Below are positions 51,892 through 61,840 of a DNA stretch of 64,000 nucleotides, piece after piece. Position 1 is the first letter of the stretch, and each line of letters begins with the position of its first letter. Both the position numbers and the translations under genes were made by a program. Source of the stretch: Treponema sp. UBA7590 (GTDB lineage Bacteria > Spirochaetota > Spirochaetia > Treponematales > Treponemataceae). The stretch covers positions 1 through 64,000 of the forward strand of contig DLKK01000084.1 in assembly GCA_002478955.1 (NCBI GenBank), written 5' to 3'. The notes under the pieces were generated by a model. The model searched no databases and was not told the DNA's origin. It saw only the letters and a list, made by a program, of their open reading frames with translations.

Positions 51892-52488
51892 ATGGCTACA
51901 GTTGTTGAACACGATAAAAGACGTGAAGAAATTCTTGAACGCTCTCTGGACGTTTTTATGGACGAAGGTTACGAGGATGTGACATTCCAAAAAATCGCCG
52001 ACCGCTGCGGAATTACACGCACAACCTTGTACATTTATTTTAAAAATAAACGCGAAATCTTTTTGTTCAGCATAAAACAGTTTCTTTCAACTTTGGAAGA
52101 AGTTCTTATAAAAATTGCCACAGACACAACAATTTCAACAGAAAAAGTCCTAAAATCAATGCTGAAATTCATTCTTGAAAAATGCGAGGAAAACCGAAAA
52201 CTTTTTGCAGTTCTTCTTCCATATTTAGTTCAGCTTCAAAAATCTGGAATCAACACAGAAGAAAGAGTTTTGCGCAGAATTATCCGCCTGCAACATCTTT
52301 TGAGCTGCGTAATAATCCGCGGAATACGTGCAGGAGAATTCAAAAAAGTAAGCGTAAAATATGCAAACGTAATGCTTTATTCTCTTTTGGAATCAGCAAT
52401 TTTTAAGATTTCCGTGCTTAACGCAAAAGATATTTCAGATTGCTATGGTGCTGCGGAACTTGCAGTAAATGGACTTCTTGTAAATTAA
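51892..52488 (+). CDS. TetR/AcrR family transcriptional regulator
   Basis: A 198-residue protein with an N-terminal HTH (VTFQKIADRCGITRTTLYIY) and an uncharacterised helical effector domain. AAGGAAA precedes the ATG by 12 bases. It ends overlapping by 3-4 bases the end of the convergent lipoprotein gene. Targets unknown. Confidence 0.88.
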   Translation: MATVVEHDKRREEILERSLDVFMDEGYEDVTFQKIADRCGITRTTLYIYFKNKREIFLFSIKQFLSTLEEVLIKIATDTTISTEKVLKSMLKFILEKCEENRKLFAVLLPYLVQLQKSGINTEERVLRRIIRLQHLLSCVIIRGIRAGEFKKVSVKYANVMLYSLLESAIFKISVLNAKDISDCYGAAELAVNGLLVN

Positions 52489-53423
52489 TCTGAAAAATCC
52501 AAAATCTGCGCGGAATTTTCAATTTTTGCAGTTCTGCTGCTTTTTATCGCAGAATCCGAAAAATCATAATTTCCATCATCAGAAGATTTTAAATCCACCG
52601 TAAAATAAACAATATCTTTATTTTCCTGTTTTACAAGAACTTCAAGCGGCGCAGTCCACTGAACAGTTGTATAACGCAATGAACTTTCTTCATCATCTGG
52701 AATCTTATATTTTTTTGTAACCAGCTGGCAGACAACACCTTTTATCATAATTTCTTTGTTGAAATAGCTTGATGTTAAGATTGAACGCAACAAAACAGGC
52801 GTTGAATCAGATGTATAACTTGAACCTGCCGGCGCCAATTTAAATACAGTAGAAAATTCTCCATCTTTTGTGGTAATTGCAAGTCCCAGATTAAACTTAG
52901 AAAAATCCCCGGCAGTTGGGAGACTTATAGAATCACTTGTGTTTCCTTCCGCCGGAACCAAAGTAAGCGAGGCGTTCTCTTCATCGTAGGAAAAATAACA
53001 TTCTTTGCCTGTACCAGCCGTAGAAAGAACCGGTTTTGGATCATCCGAATAAACCGGAACCGCCTGAGAAAGCGTAATAGCATCAGACCATTCAGTTGTC
53101 TTGTAGGAATCATCCATCTTGAATCTTGCCATGTACTGATATTCAACATTGTCAAAAACAAAAGTGTCTTCAAATATGTAAGAAGCATTTATATTTTTTG
53201 AGGCCGGAATTATCTGCGCAATATTAAAAATATCCTTGTAATTATCTCTTCTGAAAATATTCACATAAGACATTCCGTCCACATACGGAACAGAAACTGT
53301 TATCTGCATTGAGTCGTCTGATTTTTTTACATCGATTATATAATTTTCGTTATCGTCATCTGTGCATGCTGCAAAAGAAAAACATATTGCCAACGCAAAA
53401 AATAAATTTAAAACTCTTTTCAT
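52485..53423 (-). CDS. Lipoprotein of unknown function
   Basis: This 312-residue exported protein has the signal MKRVLNLFFALAICFSFAAC, with Cys20 as lipidation site, and the acidic sequence TDDDNEN right after it. The next about 95 residues look like a fibronectin III-type beta sandwich (MQITVSVPYVDGMSYVNIFR). No catalytic motif is seen. ATG 53423 is used since GGAGAGG is 7 bases upstream; the frame from 53480 lacks both signal and ribosome site. Confidence 0.78.
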   Translation of the reverse strand: MKRVLNLFFALAICFSFAACTDDDNENYIIDVKKSDDSMQITVSVPYVDGMSYVNIFRRDNYKDIFNIAQIIPASKNINASYIFEDTFVFDNVEYQYMARFKMDDSYKTTEWSDAITLSQAVPVYSDDPKPVLSTAGTGKECYFSYDEENASLTLVPAEGNTSDSISLPTAGDFSKFNLGLAITTKDGEFSTVFKLAPAGSSYTSDSTPVLLRSILTSSYFNKEIMIKGVVCQLVTKKYKIPDDEESSLRYTTVQWTAPLEVLVKQENKDIVYFTVDLKSSDDGNYDFSDSAIKSSRTAKIENSAQILDFSD

Positions 53424-53466
53424 AAAAAAGACCTCTCCGATTTTATCGGCATTTTTTACGAGATTC

Positions 53467-53509
53467 TTTAGACTGCCCAAAAAACAAAAATTTTCATAGA
53501 CAGTCTAAA
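53467..53509. other. Inverted repeat between the debranching enzyme and lipoprotein genes
   Basis: TTTAGACTG and CAGTCTAAA form perfect 9-bp arms around a 25-base A/T-rich loop, just past the end of the debranching enzyme gene and upstream of the lipoprotein. It could be a weak terminator or an operator. Confidence 0.4.
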
Positions 53510-53518
53510 ATCAGCAAA

Positions 53519-56500
53519 TTACTGCAATGCGTAAACAGCAACTGTCTTTGTTGCAACCGTAACAACGGAACCATCTTCCAGGGCGGCAGAATTTTCAGCA
53601 AACTGCTTACCGTCTGTAACTAACTTCCAAGTTCCTTTTCCATTTAGCTCAAATTTCACATCCGAAGTGAATGGATTTGCCACAACCACGATTTTTTTCC
53701 AGCTATCACCGCATTTACTGCCATCAAGTTCCCATGCAAGAACCTGCTCTGGAAGTCCTGCCGATTTGTTGTCAATAAACCGCAAAACTTTTTCACAATC
53801 TTCGTCAGTCGCAAGCCTGAACGCAGGATGCTCCTTTCTTAACTTGATAAGATTTTTTACGTAATTCACAACATTCTGTTTTTCTGAACAACGCTTCCAG
53901 TCAAGATTATTTATCCGGTCGCAGACATTATAAGTATTGTGCAAAATAAAATGTCTTCCGTCATCAGAAATTCCGTACTCATAGAAAATCTGCTTAGTGG
54001 CTTTTATATCTTCTGGAACTTCTTTTGAACGGCAGAATTCCATTCCCGCGTGCAAAATCGGATAACCTTCCGCAAGAATCACAAGAGAAATCGCCATTTT
54101 CTGCATCTGGTCAAGATATTCTTCCGGCTTGTCTTGCTCAACCATAAAAAGCTTGTCGCGCAAAGTAATATTATCATGAATTTCTGTATAATTTACAGAA
54201 AGCCAAGTTTCTTTTCCCCAAGGTTTTGGAGCCGCAGTTCCTTCTATTTTATCATATTGAATCTGCGGATGTTTTGTAGCACCAATAATTCCAAATTTTA
54301 CAGCCTCTCGTCCACTGCCATCATGAACAAAACCTTTCTGCTTATCATCAAAAATCGGTCCTTTTATTCCGCATCGCATTGCATCATTAAAAAAACCGAT
54401 TCCGTGAAGTTTTTCGCAATTAACCTGCGAAGCTCCGTCAAATTTTCCGGCACGGTACATATCCCAGCCTTCACCATAAATAAGAACATCAGATTTTATC
54501 TTATGCAAAGCGTCATGAATTGCGTTCATCGTAACAACATCATGCAAGCCCATCAAATCAAAACGGAAACCGCAAAGTTTATATTCTTTCAGCCAGAAAC
54601 AGAGTGTGTCAACCATATATTTTCTGAACATTGAATGTTCGCTTGCCGTATCCTCGCCCGCACCAGAATATCCTTCAACCCGGTAAAAATATCCTGGAAC
54701 ACTTGTTCCAAGTCCCTGATGAATTCCATCATTCACATGATTGTAAACAACATCCATAATTATGCCGATTCCGGCGTCCGCATAATTTTTTACAAGTTGC
54801 TTGAATTCTTTTATCCGCACAGAACCATCATACGGATTTGTTGAATAAGAACCTTCAACGCAAGCATAATTTTCAGGATCGTAACCCCAGTTAAAATTGC
54901 CGAACAAGATTCTATTCTTAACAATCGGGTCATTTACAGTTTTTTCATCAATACTTCTAAAATCAAAAACAGGAAGAAGCTGAACATGAGTAACACCCAA
55001 AGATTTTATGTGGTCAAAACCAGTCGGAACACCATTGTAAGTTGTTCCAGATTGCGCCGCACCCAAAAAAGTCCTTTGTATTCTCTTGTCGCCATTCCAA
55101 TCCGGGCTAGAAGTAATATCCGCGATATGTGCTTCGTAAGCCACAACATCACTAGGAGTCTTAACAACCGGAACTTTTACTGAATCCCAGCCATCAGGAT
55201 TTGTGCGGCTCATATCCACAACCATCGAACGTTTTCCGTTTACGCCACAAGCTTTTGCATACGGATCAGAAGAAATTTGTTCAACGCCATGAACCAAAAC
55301 TGTGTACAAATAATATTTTCCGTGCAAATCGCCTTTTACAGTCGCTTCCCAAACACCTAGTTTTCCCTTTTCAGAAAGCCTTTGTAAATCAACTGTTTTT
55401 TCTGCAACAGAATTTTCACCATCAGCAAAAAATGAAACAGAAACCGCTTTTGCAGTCGGAGCCCAAAGCCTAAAAGTTGTTCCAGTTTTTTTATAGATTG
55501 CGCCAAGCTCGATGTCAGTGTGATATTTTTCTTCAAATTCTTTTGAGTCAAAATACCATTCAAGCGCGCCAGTATTTTTTCCGCCACTGCATTTGCTGTT
55601 CATTCTGCCGCTTTTTATAAGATTGAAAAGGTAATCTTTTTTGTGTTCCGAGCCACAGAATTCGTTGTTCAGATTTTGCTTTGCAAACGGAGAAGTAATC
55701 CATTTTGCCGGTGTTCCAAATTTCTCAAGTGAAAAATGTTTTTCCTCTTTGTTTTTATATTTTGCCGGAGTCAAAATCTCGTATTCTTCGTTTGGTTTTA
55801 TTTTTATTTCATTCAACGAAAGTTCCGGAAAATTTTCCAGAGAATCAAGATTTTCTACATTCCATTTTACATAGCAGTGATAATTTTCGCCTTTCCGCTT
55901 AATCTGAACCTCAAAGCTCCAGCCATTTCCAAATGGAAGAATCGCTTTTGCCTCTTTGCAGTTAGCCGGAAGACATGGACAGAATTTTATTTTTTTCTGA
56001 ACAAGTTCCGGGTGAAAACCGAGCAAATCCATTGTAATATTTCTATTAAATTCCGCAACAGACCAAGCCTGACTGAATGTTCCTGAAAGCCTAGGGTTTC
56101 CATTAGAATCTGGCCGCGCATGAATATTTTCGCTCAGCGAGCCTGCACAGCCAATTTCCTGAATCATTTTTGAATAATTCTGCAAAATTGCCGATGCTTT
56201 TTCACCAAGAATTCCATTTGAGCTCAAAACACTTGCTGTGATATATGCGCCGGTATTCCATTCCCAGATTGTTCCATTGTGATAAGCCGCATCTTTGTGA
56301 TACCATTTTGGATTTTCGTGCTCAGGGTGAAACAGCGGATCTTCAGGGCTTAAACTATAAAGACCAAAAGGATTTACAAGCTCTCGTTCAACATTTTTAA
56401 TGATGTTGTCTGCAATATTTTTTTCGACAAAATATTCTTCTGGGCGCAAATCCAGAACAGATGGAACCATAAATGTAAAAAGCTGATTTGGGCGAACGCG

Positions 56501-57919
56501 CATATCTTTTATCCATTCGCCATAACCGCCTTCCGGCAGGCAATCAGCAAGCGCATTGCAATCCTTGTTCCAAAAATACTCCAGGAATGATTTTTTTACC
56601 CGTTCCGCAATAAAATCGTAACTGTCAGCTTTTTCATTGTTGCAAAGCAAACGCTGCATTTCCGCACCAATTTTTAATGCGGTAAACCACAAAGCCTGAA
56701 CATCATTCGCACGGTTTCCACGTGGAGAAAGAGGTTCGTTTCCTTCAATCCGGGCGTCCATCCAAGTATCAGCATCCGCATGCATAAGAAAACCATGCTC
56801 GTCGCAACGGTCCATTTCTGCAAAAAGCGCAGTATTAACTGTATTTTCAAGCTGACTTATAATCGAAACATCACCAGAATACTGAACATATTCCCACAAA
56901 GCGCGGATAAACCACAAAGTTCCGTCCGCAGTATTGTAAATCACGTCTTTTTCATCACGGTAACGGTTTGGAATTCGTCCGTAAGTCGGGCTATCCTTGT
57001 TCAAATCCTGGAAATCCGCAAACCCCAAAAGAACATCTTTTGCCTCATCAAAACACCCAGAAATCAAAAGTGTTCCACACAAAGAAATAAATGTGTCGCG
57101 CCCCCAATTATCACGGAACCAAGGAAGTCCAGCCCAAATTCCGCGGTAATTGCTTCCATGATCTTTTGTTGCAAGCTGCCATGCGCTAAATCTAGCCCAC
57201 TGGATTGACTCATTGAATTTTTTGTCGCCAAAATCCGCATTGAATTTTCCAAGAAATTCATCAATCAACTTTCTGTGGGCAACGATTCCTTTTTGTTTTG
57301 CAAGACGAACCGCTTTTTCTACCGCAGAATTTTCATCCGCTTCAAAAGCAATATACCAGCCATCACCAGAAAACGGCTCTTCAGAATTTGCAGAATCTTG
57401 TTTCCTGCAAAGAATCAAATCTTCATCTTTTGCTGAAAAATCAAAGTCAAAATCCGCCGCAACCGCAACGCCTTTATTTGAGCTGATTACTTTTACGCCA
57501 TCACAATTTTTTTCAGTCCAGACAGAATCCGATTTCACCTGCTTTTCAAGTTCTTCCCGGTTGCTTTTTGGTTCTTTTCCTTCAAGTGGCAATGTTTCTT
57601 CCAAAAGCATTGTCGGCACAATTTTCTGTATTCCAAGCTCCGCGTTTGAATTTAAATAAAAAGCCTGTTCTTCCAAAAGCAACGCCGCTTCAATAAACGA
57701 TTTTTCAAATACGGATTTAAATCCATACGGAAGAACTTCTGTAAACTTTGCCTCAGAAAGTTCCTTGCCGCAACTAGTAAATCCGTTCAAAAATTTCGTG
57801 CTTCCACGAAAATATCCATTTTCATCATTTTTTTTACCAAACAAAAACTGGAAATAACCATTTTTTCGGTCAGTCCAGGCGATACGTCGGCCAGAATCAG
57901 CCATTACTTTGATAAGCAT
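53519..57919 (-). CDS. Double debranching enzyme: amylo-1,6-glucosidase (GH133-like) fused to type I pullulanase (GH13)
   Basis: A 1466-residue protein without signal peptide. Residues about 1-720 are a glycogen-debranching (alpha/alpha)6 region with WFRDNWGRDTF (about 268), YNTADGTLWFIRALWEY, TWMDARIEGNEPLSPRG and NGTIWEWNTGAYITA. Residues about 810-1466 are a pullulanase: CBM48-like FRLWAPTAKAVSVSFF (815), FNWGYDP (1010), DVVYNHV, nucleophile GFRFDLMG (1118), acid/base IYGEGWDM (1150) and HDNITLRDKL (1248). Both halves attack alpha-1,6 branches of glycogen or starch, with different chemistry. A promoter lies just upstream. It is followed by a lipoprotein gene. Confidence 0.9.
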   Translation of the reverse strand: MLIKVMADSGRRIAWTDRKNGYFQFLFGKKNDENGYFRGSTKFLNGFTSCGKELSEAKFTEVLPYGFKSVFEKSFIEAALLLEEQAFYLNSNAELGIQKIVPTMLLEETLPLEGKEPKSNREELEKQVKSDSVWTEKNCDGVKVISSNKGVAVAADFDFDFSAKDEDLILCRKQDSANSEEPFSGDGWYIAFEADENSAVEKAVRLAKQKGIVAHRKLIDEFLGKFNADFGDKKFNESIQWARFSAWQLATKDHGSNYRGIWAGLPWFRDNWGRDTFISLCGTLLISGCFDEAKDVLLGFADFQDLNKDSPTYGRIPNRYRDEKDVIYNTADGTLWFIRALWEYVQYSGDVSIISQLENTVNTALFAEMDRCDEHGFLMHADADTWMDARIEGNEPLSPRGNRANDVQALWFTALKIGAEMQRLLCNNEKADSYDFIAERVKKSFLEYFWNKDCNALADCLPEGGYGEWIKDMRVRPNQLFTFMVPSVLDLRPEEYFVEKNIADNIIKNVERELVNPFGLYSLSPEDPLFHPEHENPKWYHKDAAYHNGTIWEWNTGAYITASVLSSNGILGEKASAILQNYSKMIQEIGCAGSLSENIHARPDSNGNPRLSGTFSQAWSVAEFNRNITMDLLGFHPELVQKKIKFCPCLPANCKEAKAILPFGNGWSFEVQIKRKGENYHCYVKWNVENLDSLENFPELSLNEIKIKPNEEYEILTPAKYKNKEEKHFSLEKFGTPAKWITSPFAKQNLNNEFCGSEHKKDYLFNLIKSGRMNSKCSGGKNTGALEWYFDSKEFEEKYHTDIELGAIYKKTGTTFRLWAPTAKAVSVSFFADGENSVAEKTVDLQRLSEKGKLGVWEATVKGDLHGKYYLYTVLVHGVEQISSDPYAKACGVNGKRSMVVDMSRTNPDGWDSVKVPVVKTPSDVVAYEAHIADITSSPDWNGDKRIQRTFLGAAQSGTTYNGVPTGFDHIKSLGVTHVQLLPVFDFRSIDEKTVNDPIVKNRILFGNFNWGYDPENYACVEGSYSTNPYDGSVRIKEFKQLVKNYADAGIGIIMDVVYNHVNDGIHQGLGTSVPGYFYRVEGYSGAGEDTASEHSMFRKYMVDTLCFWLKEYKLCGFRFDLMGLHDVVTMNAIHDALHKIKSDVLIYGEGWDMYRAGKFDGASQVNCEKLHGIGFFNDAMRCGIKGPIFDDKQKGFVHDGSGREAVKFGIIGATKHPQIQYDKIEGTAAPKPWGKETWLSVNYTEIHDNITLRDKLFMVEQDKPEEYLDQMQKMAISLVILAEGYPILHAGMEFCRSKEVPEDIKATKQIFYEYGISDDGRHFILHNTYNVCDRINNLDWKRCSEKQNVVNYVKNLIKLRKEHPAFRLATDEDCEKVLRFIDNKSAGLPEQVLAWELDGSKCGDSWKKIVVVANPFTSDVKFELNGKGTWKLVTDGKQFAENSAALEDGSVVTVATKTVAVYALQ

Positions 57920-57928
57920 AACTCTATT

Positions 57929-57957
57929 AGTCTACACGAACAAAATCAGTTAATCAA
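57929..57957 (-). promoter_or_regulatory. Promoter of the debranching enzyme gene
   Basis: On the minus strand TTGATT, 17 bases, TAGACT, then 9 bases and the ATG at 57919; the leader would be 2-3 bases. Confidence 0.5.
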
Positions 57958-57973
57958 ATCCTATTTAAAGAAG

Positions 57974-58906
57974 TTACTTTAGTCCGATTCCCGCCGCAAC
58001 CAATTTTTTGTCAAGTTTGCGGTAATACTTTTTGTAAAGCCACGGATGCAAGCCGGAATAATCTTTTCCGATTTCCGGGGAAACAATGATTTCGTCCTCG
58101 GCAGTTTTTTCTATATGATATGAACCGTTGATTTTCCAGCCGTTTAAAATACCAATGCTGATTGCGCTTGTCGGGCAATTGAATGAGCAGCATGTGCACA
58201 TTGTGCAGTTATGACCAAACTCAAATTTCTTTCCATTAAATGAAATATTATTCAATGGACAGTTTTTTACGCACTTTTGGCATTTTACACATTTTTTCAT
58301 GTCAACTTTTAAAGAAAATGGCGCAGAAAGAGGATAATAAATCCATTCAACACGGACAAGCGGAACCCAAAATCTTAAAAAAGGATTTATATGAACCTTA
58401 TCCACTTTACCCTGCTGAATTTCATTGCACGAAAGTTTTGCGTAGGCTTTTGCATACAGCCACTCACGTTTTACCATTTCCGGTGTGTGCCTAAAAATCA
58501 TATTGTAAGGCATAACATAATGGCGGTCAGAAACAAACTCAAAGCCTTTTTTTTCCATCTTTGAAATAAGCCGCTGCGAAGAAAATTCATTTATATACAA
58601 ACCTTCTCCACTCGTTTTAAAAACAAACGCTTTTTTTGAATTTTCCAGTTTTGGCAAAAGATTTATAAAATCATCAAATGGTTTTGGAATATTAAAACCG
58701 TAAACAGGATGCCCAAATCCAATCAAATCGAATTCATTCGGATTCGGAAAAGGCACATATTCAAACCTGGAAGAATCCTCTCCGATTTTTTTCATTTTTA
58801 CGTCATAAATTGTAGTTTCATATTCTGAAAGATTTTTTTTGTATAAATCCGCAACCAGACGAGTATTTCCTGTTCCGCTAAAAACGTAAATTACAGCTTT
58901 TTTCAT
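57974..58906 (-). CDS. EFR1-family ferrodoxin (flavodoxin-like domain plus two [4Fe-4S] clusters)
   Basis: A 310-residue cytosolic electron carrier. The N-terminus has the FMN phosphate loop FSGTGNTRLVA. The two ferredoxin motifs CVKCQKCVKNCP and CTMCTCCSFNCP are at about residues 213-245. Such fusions pass electrons between flavin and iron-sulfur partners in anaerobes; the partner is unknown. It starts 9 bases after the epimerase gene and shares its operon. Confidence 0.9.
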   Translation of the reverse strand: MKKAVIYVFSGTGNTRLVADLYKKNLSEYETTIYDVKMKKIGEDSSRFEYVPFPNPNEFDLIGFGHPVYGFNIPKPFDDFINLLPKLENSKKAFVFKTSGEGLYINEFSSQRLISKMEKKGFEFVSDRHYVMPYNMIFRHTPEMVKREWLYAKAYAKLSCNEIQQGKVDKVHINPFLRFWVPLVRVEWIYYPLSAPFSLKVDMKKCVKCQKCVKNCPLNNISFNGKKFEFGHNCTMCTCCSFNCPTSAISIGILNGWKINGSYHIEKTAEDEIIVSPEIGKDYSGLHPWLYKKYYRKLDKKLVAAGIGLK

Positions 58907-58915
58907 ATTGCAAAA

Positions 58916-60511
58916 CTAAAGCTTTTCCACAGGTACAATCATATCATCATCTTCATGCTCATCATAAGGATAAACATTGTTTTCCTCTGACTTTGAATGA
59001 GTGTCATACCAGACCTGGGCGTAAAACGGAATATGAGCAGAAAGTTTATCAAAAGACCATTTCGGAAGCGCCTCGCAACATTCAGGGCACCAAAAACCAG
59101 CCTTTAAAATTGTAAACGGTTTGTTTTCAAAAACATGACCGTTATGGCATTTCCAAGTGATTTTTTTGTACAGATTTCCCCTTTCCATTGAAGAAGAAAC
59201 AACCTCTCCTCCACGGAATTTTGCCGCAGCCTTTAAATCTTCCAAATCAATTTCCGAATCTGGCTTTGACTCATCATAACCATGGTCAAGCTTGAATTTT
59301 TCAGCTTTGGATTCATCCTTCAATTCGCCATAATCAACAGTGCCTTCTGGCGATTGTCCTTTTGCAAACACAGGAAATTCTTTCCACGTTTTTGGTTCTG
59401 AGCCAAACGCTTCTTTTCCGCAAAAAAATGCATCAATTCTGCCTTTTTTACCAAGACGAATCCAGTTCATCGGTGAATTGCTGTTTTTCAGAAGGCGCTC
59501 AATCGCCAGTTTTCTGATAAGAACAGAAGGAACTATGCGGCCAAACCAGTAATACCAAAGTTCTTTCCTCATTCTTTTCCAATAATCTGCGCTGCTTTCT
59601 GTTCGGTAATCAAGCCATTCATCCAAAATATGGCTATCTGTATACCAGACGCCATGAAAATTGCGTGGAATATTCCAGTATGGCTCAAAGAATTTTTCTG
59701 CGCCTGCGCCCATCAGAGCAAAACCGGAATTAAAAGTTTCATATCCAGTTTCCCGACAAGCCGCGCCGCCTCCAATATTGTAATCATTTTTCCAAAATCC
59801 GTTCAGTTTTCCGTCCAAGTCGCGTTCAACAAGATTTTGAATGCACAAACCCGAATCGCGGTCTGTAATCCATTCAAGTGGCGCATTCCAGCAAGTATGG
59901 AACATAAGCCCATCATTCATATTGTTTGCCAAAAAATATTTGTGGTAAACCGCTGTCTGCCGCAAAACAACCCAGTTCGGCAAATCACTTTCCAGAACAT
60001 AACGCTCGCCTTTTATTTTTGCCGCAGAATAATAATCATAAGCAGAAGACATTACCGGATCGCCCATTCTAGCCCACATATGCTTATAATTTCTGTTTCC
60101 ATAAACGGCAACAGTAGAAATATGCACAAGCTTGATTTCTTCAGCGCGCCCACTGTTCATAATCGCATCAACAATATTTTTTGTGCCGCCAAAATTCGTT
60201 TTTACAGTATTTTCCGGATTGTGGTCAGCTTTTGGAGGAATAACCGCGCCGCAATGAATAACATAATCAGCGCCACTTACAAGCTGCTCAACATCATCGT
60301 AATTTCCAAGGTCACCCTTTACAATCGTAATCCGTCCACGACCTTTTCTTAAAAGCTGCTTAAAAAAAGCCCTGTAATGTCTTACATGGTTATATACAAA
60401 AAGTCTTAACTCAAAATTCTTTTCCGAAGCAAGCAAATGGGCCACAACCTCGCCACCCATTGCTCCATCTGCACCAGTAACAGCAACTACAATTTTTTTA
60501 TTTTCATTCAT
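58916..60511 (-). CDS. NAD(P)-dependent epimerase/dehydratase with C-terminal zinc ribbon
   Basis: A 531-residue extended short-chain dehydrogenase. The N-terminal Rossmann loop is VTGADGAMGGEV and the catalytic pair is YYSAAK (Y-x-x-x-K). About 200 residues beyond the usual epimerase length follow. They end in WKCHNGHVFENKPFT...GFWCPEC, a four-ligand zinc-ribbon-like motif. The substrate is unknown; the large family acts on nucleotide sugars or steroids. It starts 3 bases after rlmB with no clear ribosome site. Confidence 0.82.
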   Translation of the reverse strand: MNENKKIVVAVTGADGAMGGEVVAHLLASEKNFELRLFVYNHVRHYRAFFKQLLRKGRGRITIVKGDLGNYDDVEQLVSGADYVIHCGAVIPPKADHNPENTVKTNFGGTKNIVDAIMNSGRAEEIKLVHISTVAVYGNRNYKHMWARMGDPVMSSAYDYYSAAKIKGERYVLESDLPNWVVLRQTAVYHKYFLANNMNDGLMFHTCWNAPLEWITDRDSGLCIQNLVERDLDGKLNGFWKNDYNIGGGAACRETGYETFNSGFALMGAGAEKFFEPYWNIPRNFHGVWYTDSHILDEWLDYRTESSADYWKRMRKELWYYWFGRIVPSVLIRKLAIERLLKNSNSPMNWIRLGKKGRIDAFFCGKEAFGSEPKTWKEFPVFAKGQSPEGTVDYGELKDESKAEKFKLDHGYDESKPDSEIDLEDLKAAAKFRGGEVVSSSMERGNLYKKITWKCHNGHVFENKPFTILKAGFWCPECCEALPKWSFDKLSAHIPFYAQVWYDTHSKSEENNVYPYDEHEDDDMIVPVEKL

Positions 60512-60514
60512 ATT

Positions 60515-61315
60515 TTAATTATTACTCTGTCTGTAGTTTTCGTAAAGCAAAACTCCGGCTGCCACAGAAACATTCAAGCTGTCAATTTTTCCGCAAGTCG
60601 GAATAGAAACAATCGTATCACATTCGGATTCAAGAAGACGCGCAATCCCCGAACCTTCGCTTCCCATGACAATCACAGAACGAGGCGAAAAGTTTAATTT
60701 TGTAACATTTTCTCCGCCTGCATCCGCACCATAAGACCAGAAACCATTTTCTTTTAACTTTTGAACCGTTCTGACAAGATTATTTACAACAGCAACAGGA
60801 ACCCATGCAACAGAACCAGCCGAACTGCGGGCAATAACCTCGTTTGAATCAACATCTTTTATTCCGCGACGCTCCGGCACAACTACAAGGCTTGCACCAA
60901 ACTGGTCGCAACTTCTTATTATCGCGCCTACGTTATGAGGATCTGTAATTGAATCCAAGACAACAACAACCTGTCTCTCATCTTCCGGTTTTGCCTTTGC
61001 CGCGTTCAACCATTCATCAAAATCAACAAGATTTGCAGACTTCGCGTTTTCCCCGCTGACACAAAGAACAATACCGCGGTGTTCCCGGCTCGTTTCCGGC
61101 AAACTTTGAACCATGCGGTCAAGATCTCGCTCATCCCCCTGCGAACAAGGAATTCCAGCCTCTTTTGCCGCCACAAGAATCTTTTTTACGCGCGGCCCAA
61201 TCTTGCTGTAGACAATGCGCATTCCACCGCCCGCAGAATTTTTTCCAGAAGCTTCCTTTGCCTTCAGAACGCGCTCTTCTATCGCATGAAAACCAGTAAT
61301 AATTTTTTCAGACAT
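60515..61315 (-). CDS. rlmB: TrmH/SpoU-family 23S rRNA ribose methyltransferase (RlmB-like)
   Basis: A 266-residue SPOUT enzyme with a short N-terminal substrate-binding domain. The trefoil-knot motifs are ITDPHNVGAIIRSCDQFGA, VIVMGSEGSGI and IPTCGKIDSLNVSVAAGVLL. It likely 2'-O-methylates G2251 of 23S rRNA. The gene lies between ychJ and the epimerase on the minus strand, 27 bases after ychJ. Confidence 0.9.
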   Translation of the reverse strand: MSEKIITGFHAIEERVLKAKEASGKNSAGGGMRIVYSKIGPRVKKILVAAKEAGIPCSQGDERDLDRMVQSLPETSREHRGIVLCVSGENAKSANLVDFDEWLNAAKAKPEDERQVVVVLDSITDPHNVGAIIRSCDQFGASLVVVPERRGIKDVDSNEVIARSSAGSVAWVPVAVVNNLVRTVQKLKENGFWSYGADAGGENVTKLNFSPRSVIVMGSEGSGIARLLESECDTIVSIPTCGKIDSLNVSVAAGVLLYENYRQSNN

Positions 61316-61342
61316 TTATTCAATTCACCAAAAATGCCGCTA

Positions 61343-61834
61343 TTATTTACCGCAACATTTTTTATATTTCTTGCCGCTTCCACAAGGACACGGATCGTTT
61401 CTACCGATTTTTGCCCCATCACGTTTTACAGTTTCTGTAATAATATTTCCGGCAACATATTTCCATTCGCCATTAATTTTCTTAAAGCCTGCAATTTCAT
61501 GATGATGTTCAACAAGATGCTTCATCGTGTAATCAGCAATGAATTCAACAACGCCCTCGTCGCCTTTTTCTTCTGTTCTAAGAATATGCAAACCCTGCCA
61601 GATTGACTGTCGGCTCCAATCTTCTGTAGCCTGTTTATCAATATCAGCAATTCCTTCGCCTTCCTCGCAAGAATCTACAATAAAATCAATTTCATGTGTT
61701 ACATAAGCCGAATATCGCGCTCTCATCAACGCTTCCGGAGTAGCAGCTTTTACAGTTCCTTTAATAATTGGTTCACAGCATTCACTGTATTTTTTTCCCG
61801 AACCACAAGGGCAATTTTCAATTTTTTCACTCAT
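61343..61834 (-). CDS. YchJ-family SEC-C motif protein
   Basis: A 163-residue protein with zinc-binding SEC-C motifs at both ends ([13 protein letters not shown] and [15 protein letters not shown]) and an NTF2-like middle ([20 protein letters not shown]). This is the complete UPF0225/YchJ architecture. Function is unsettled. It begins a minus-strand operon with rlmB, the epimerase and EFR1. The mRNA is predicted leaderless. Confidence 0.92.
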   Translation of the reverse strand: MSEKIENCPCGSGKKYSECCEPIIKGTVKAATPEALMRARYSAYVTHEIDFIVDSCEEGEGIADIDKQATEDWSRQSIWQGLHILRTEEKGDEGVVEFIADYTMKHLVEHHHEIAGFKKINGEWKYVAGNIITETVKRDGAKIGRNDPCPCGSGKKYKKCCGK

Positions 61835-61840
61835 AACCTA

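Noticed and set aside
59630..60352. 240-residue plus-strand open frame opposite the epimerase
   Set aside because: Shadow of a well-supported epimerase gene; no ribosome site, no recognisable family.
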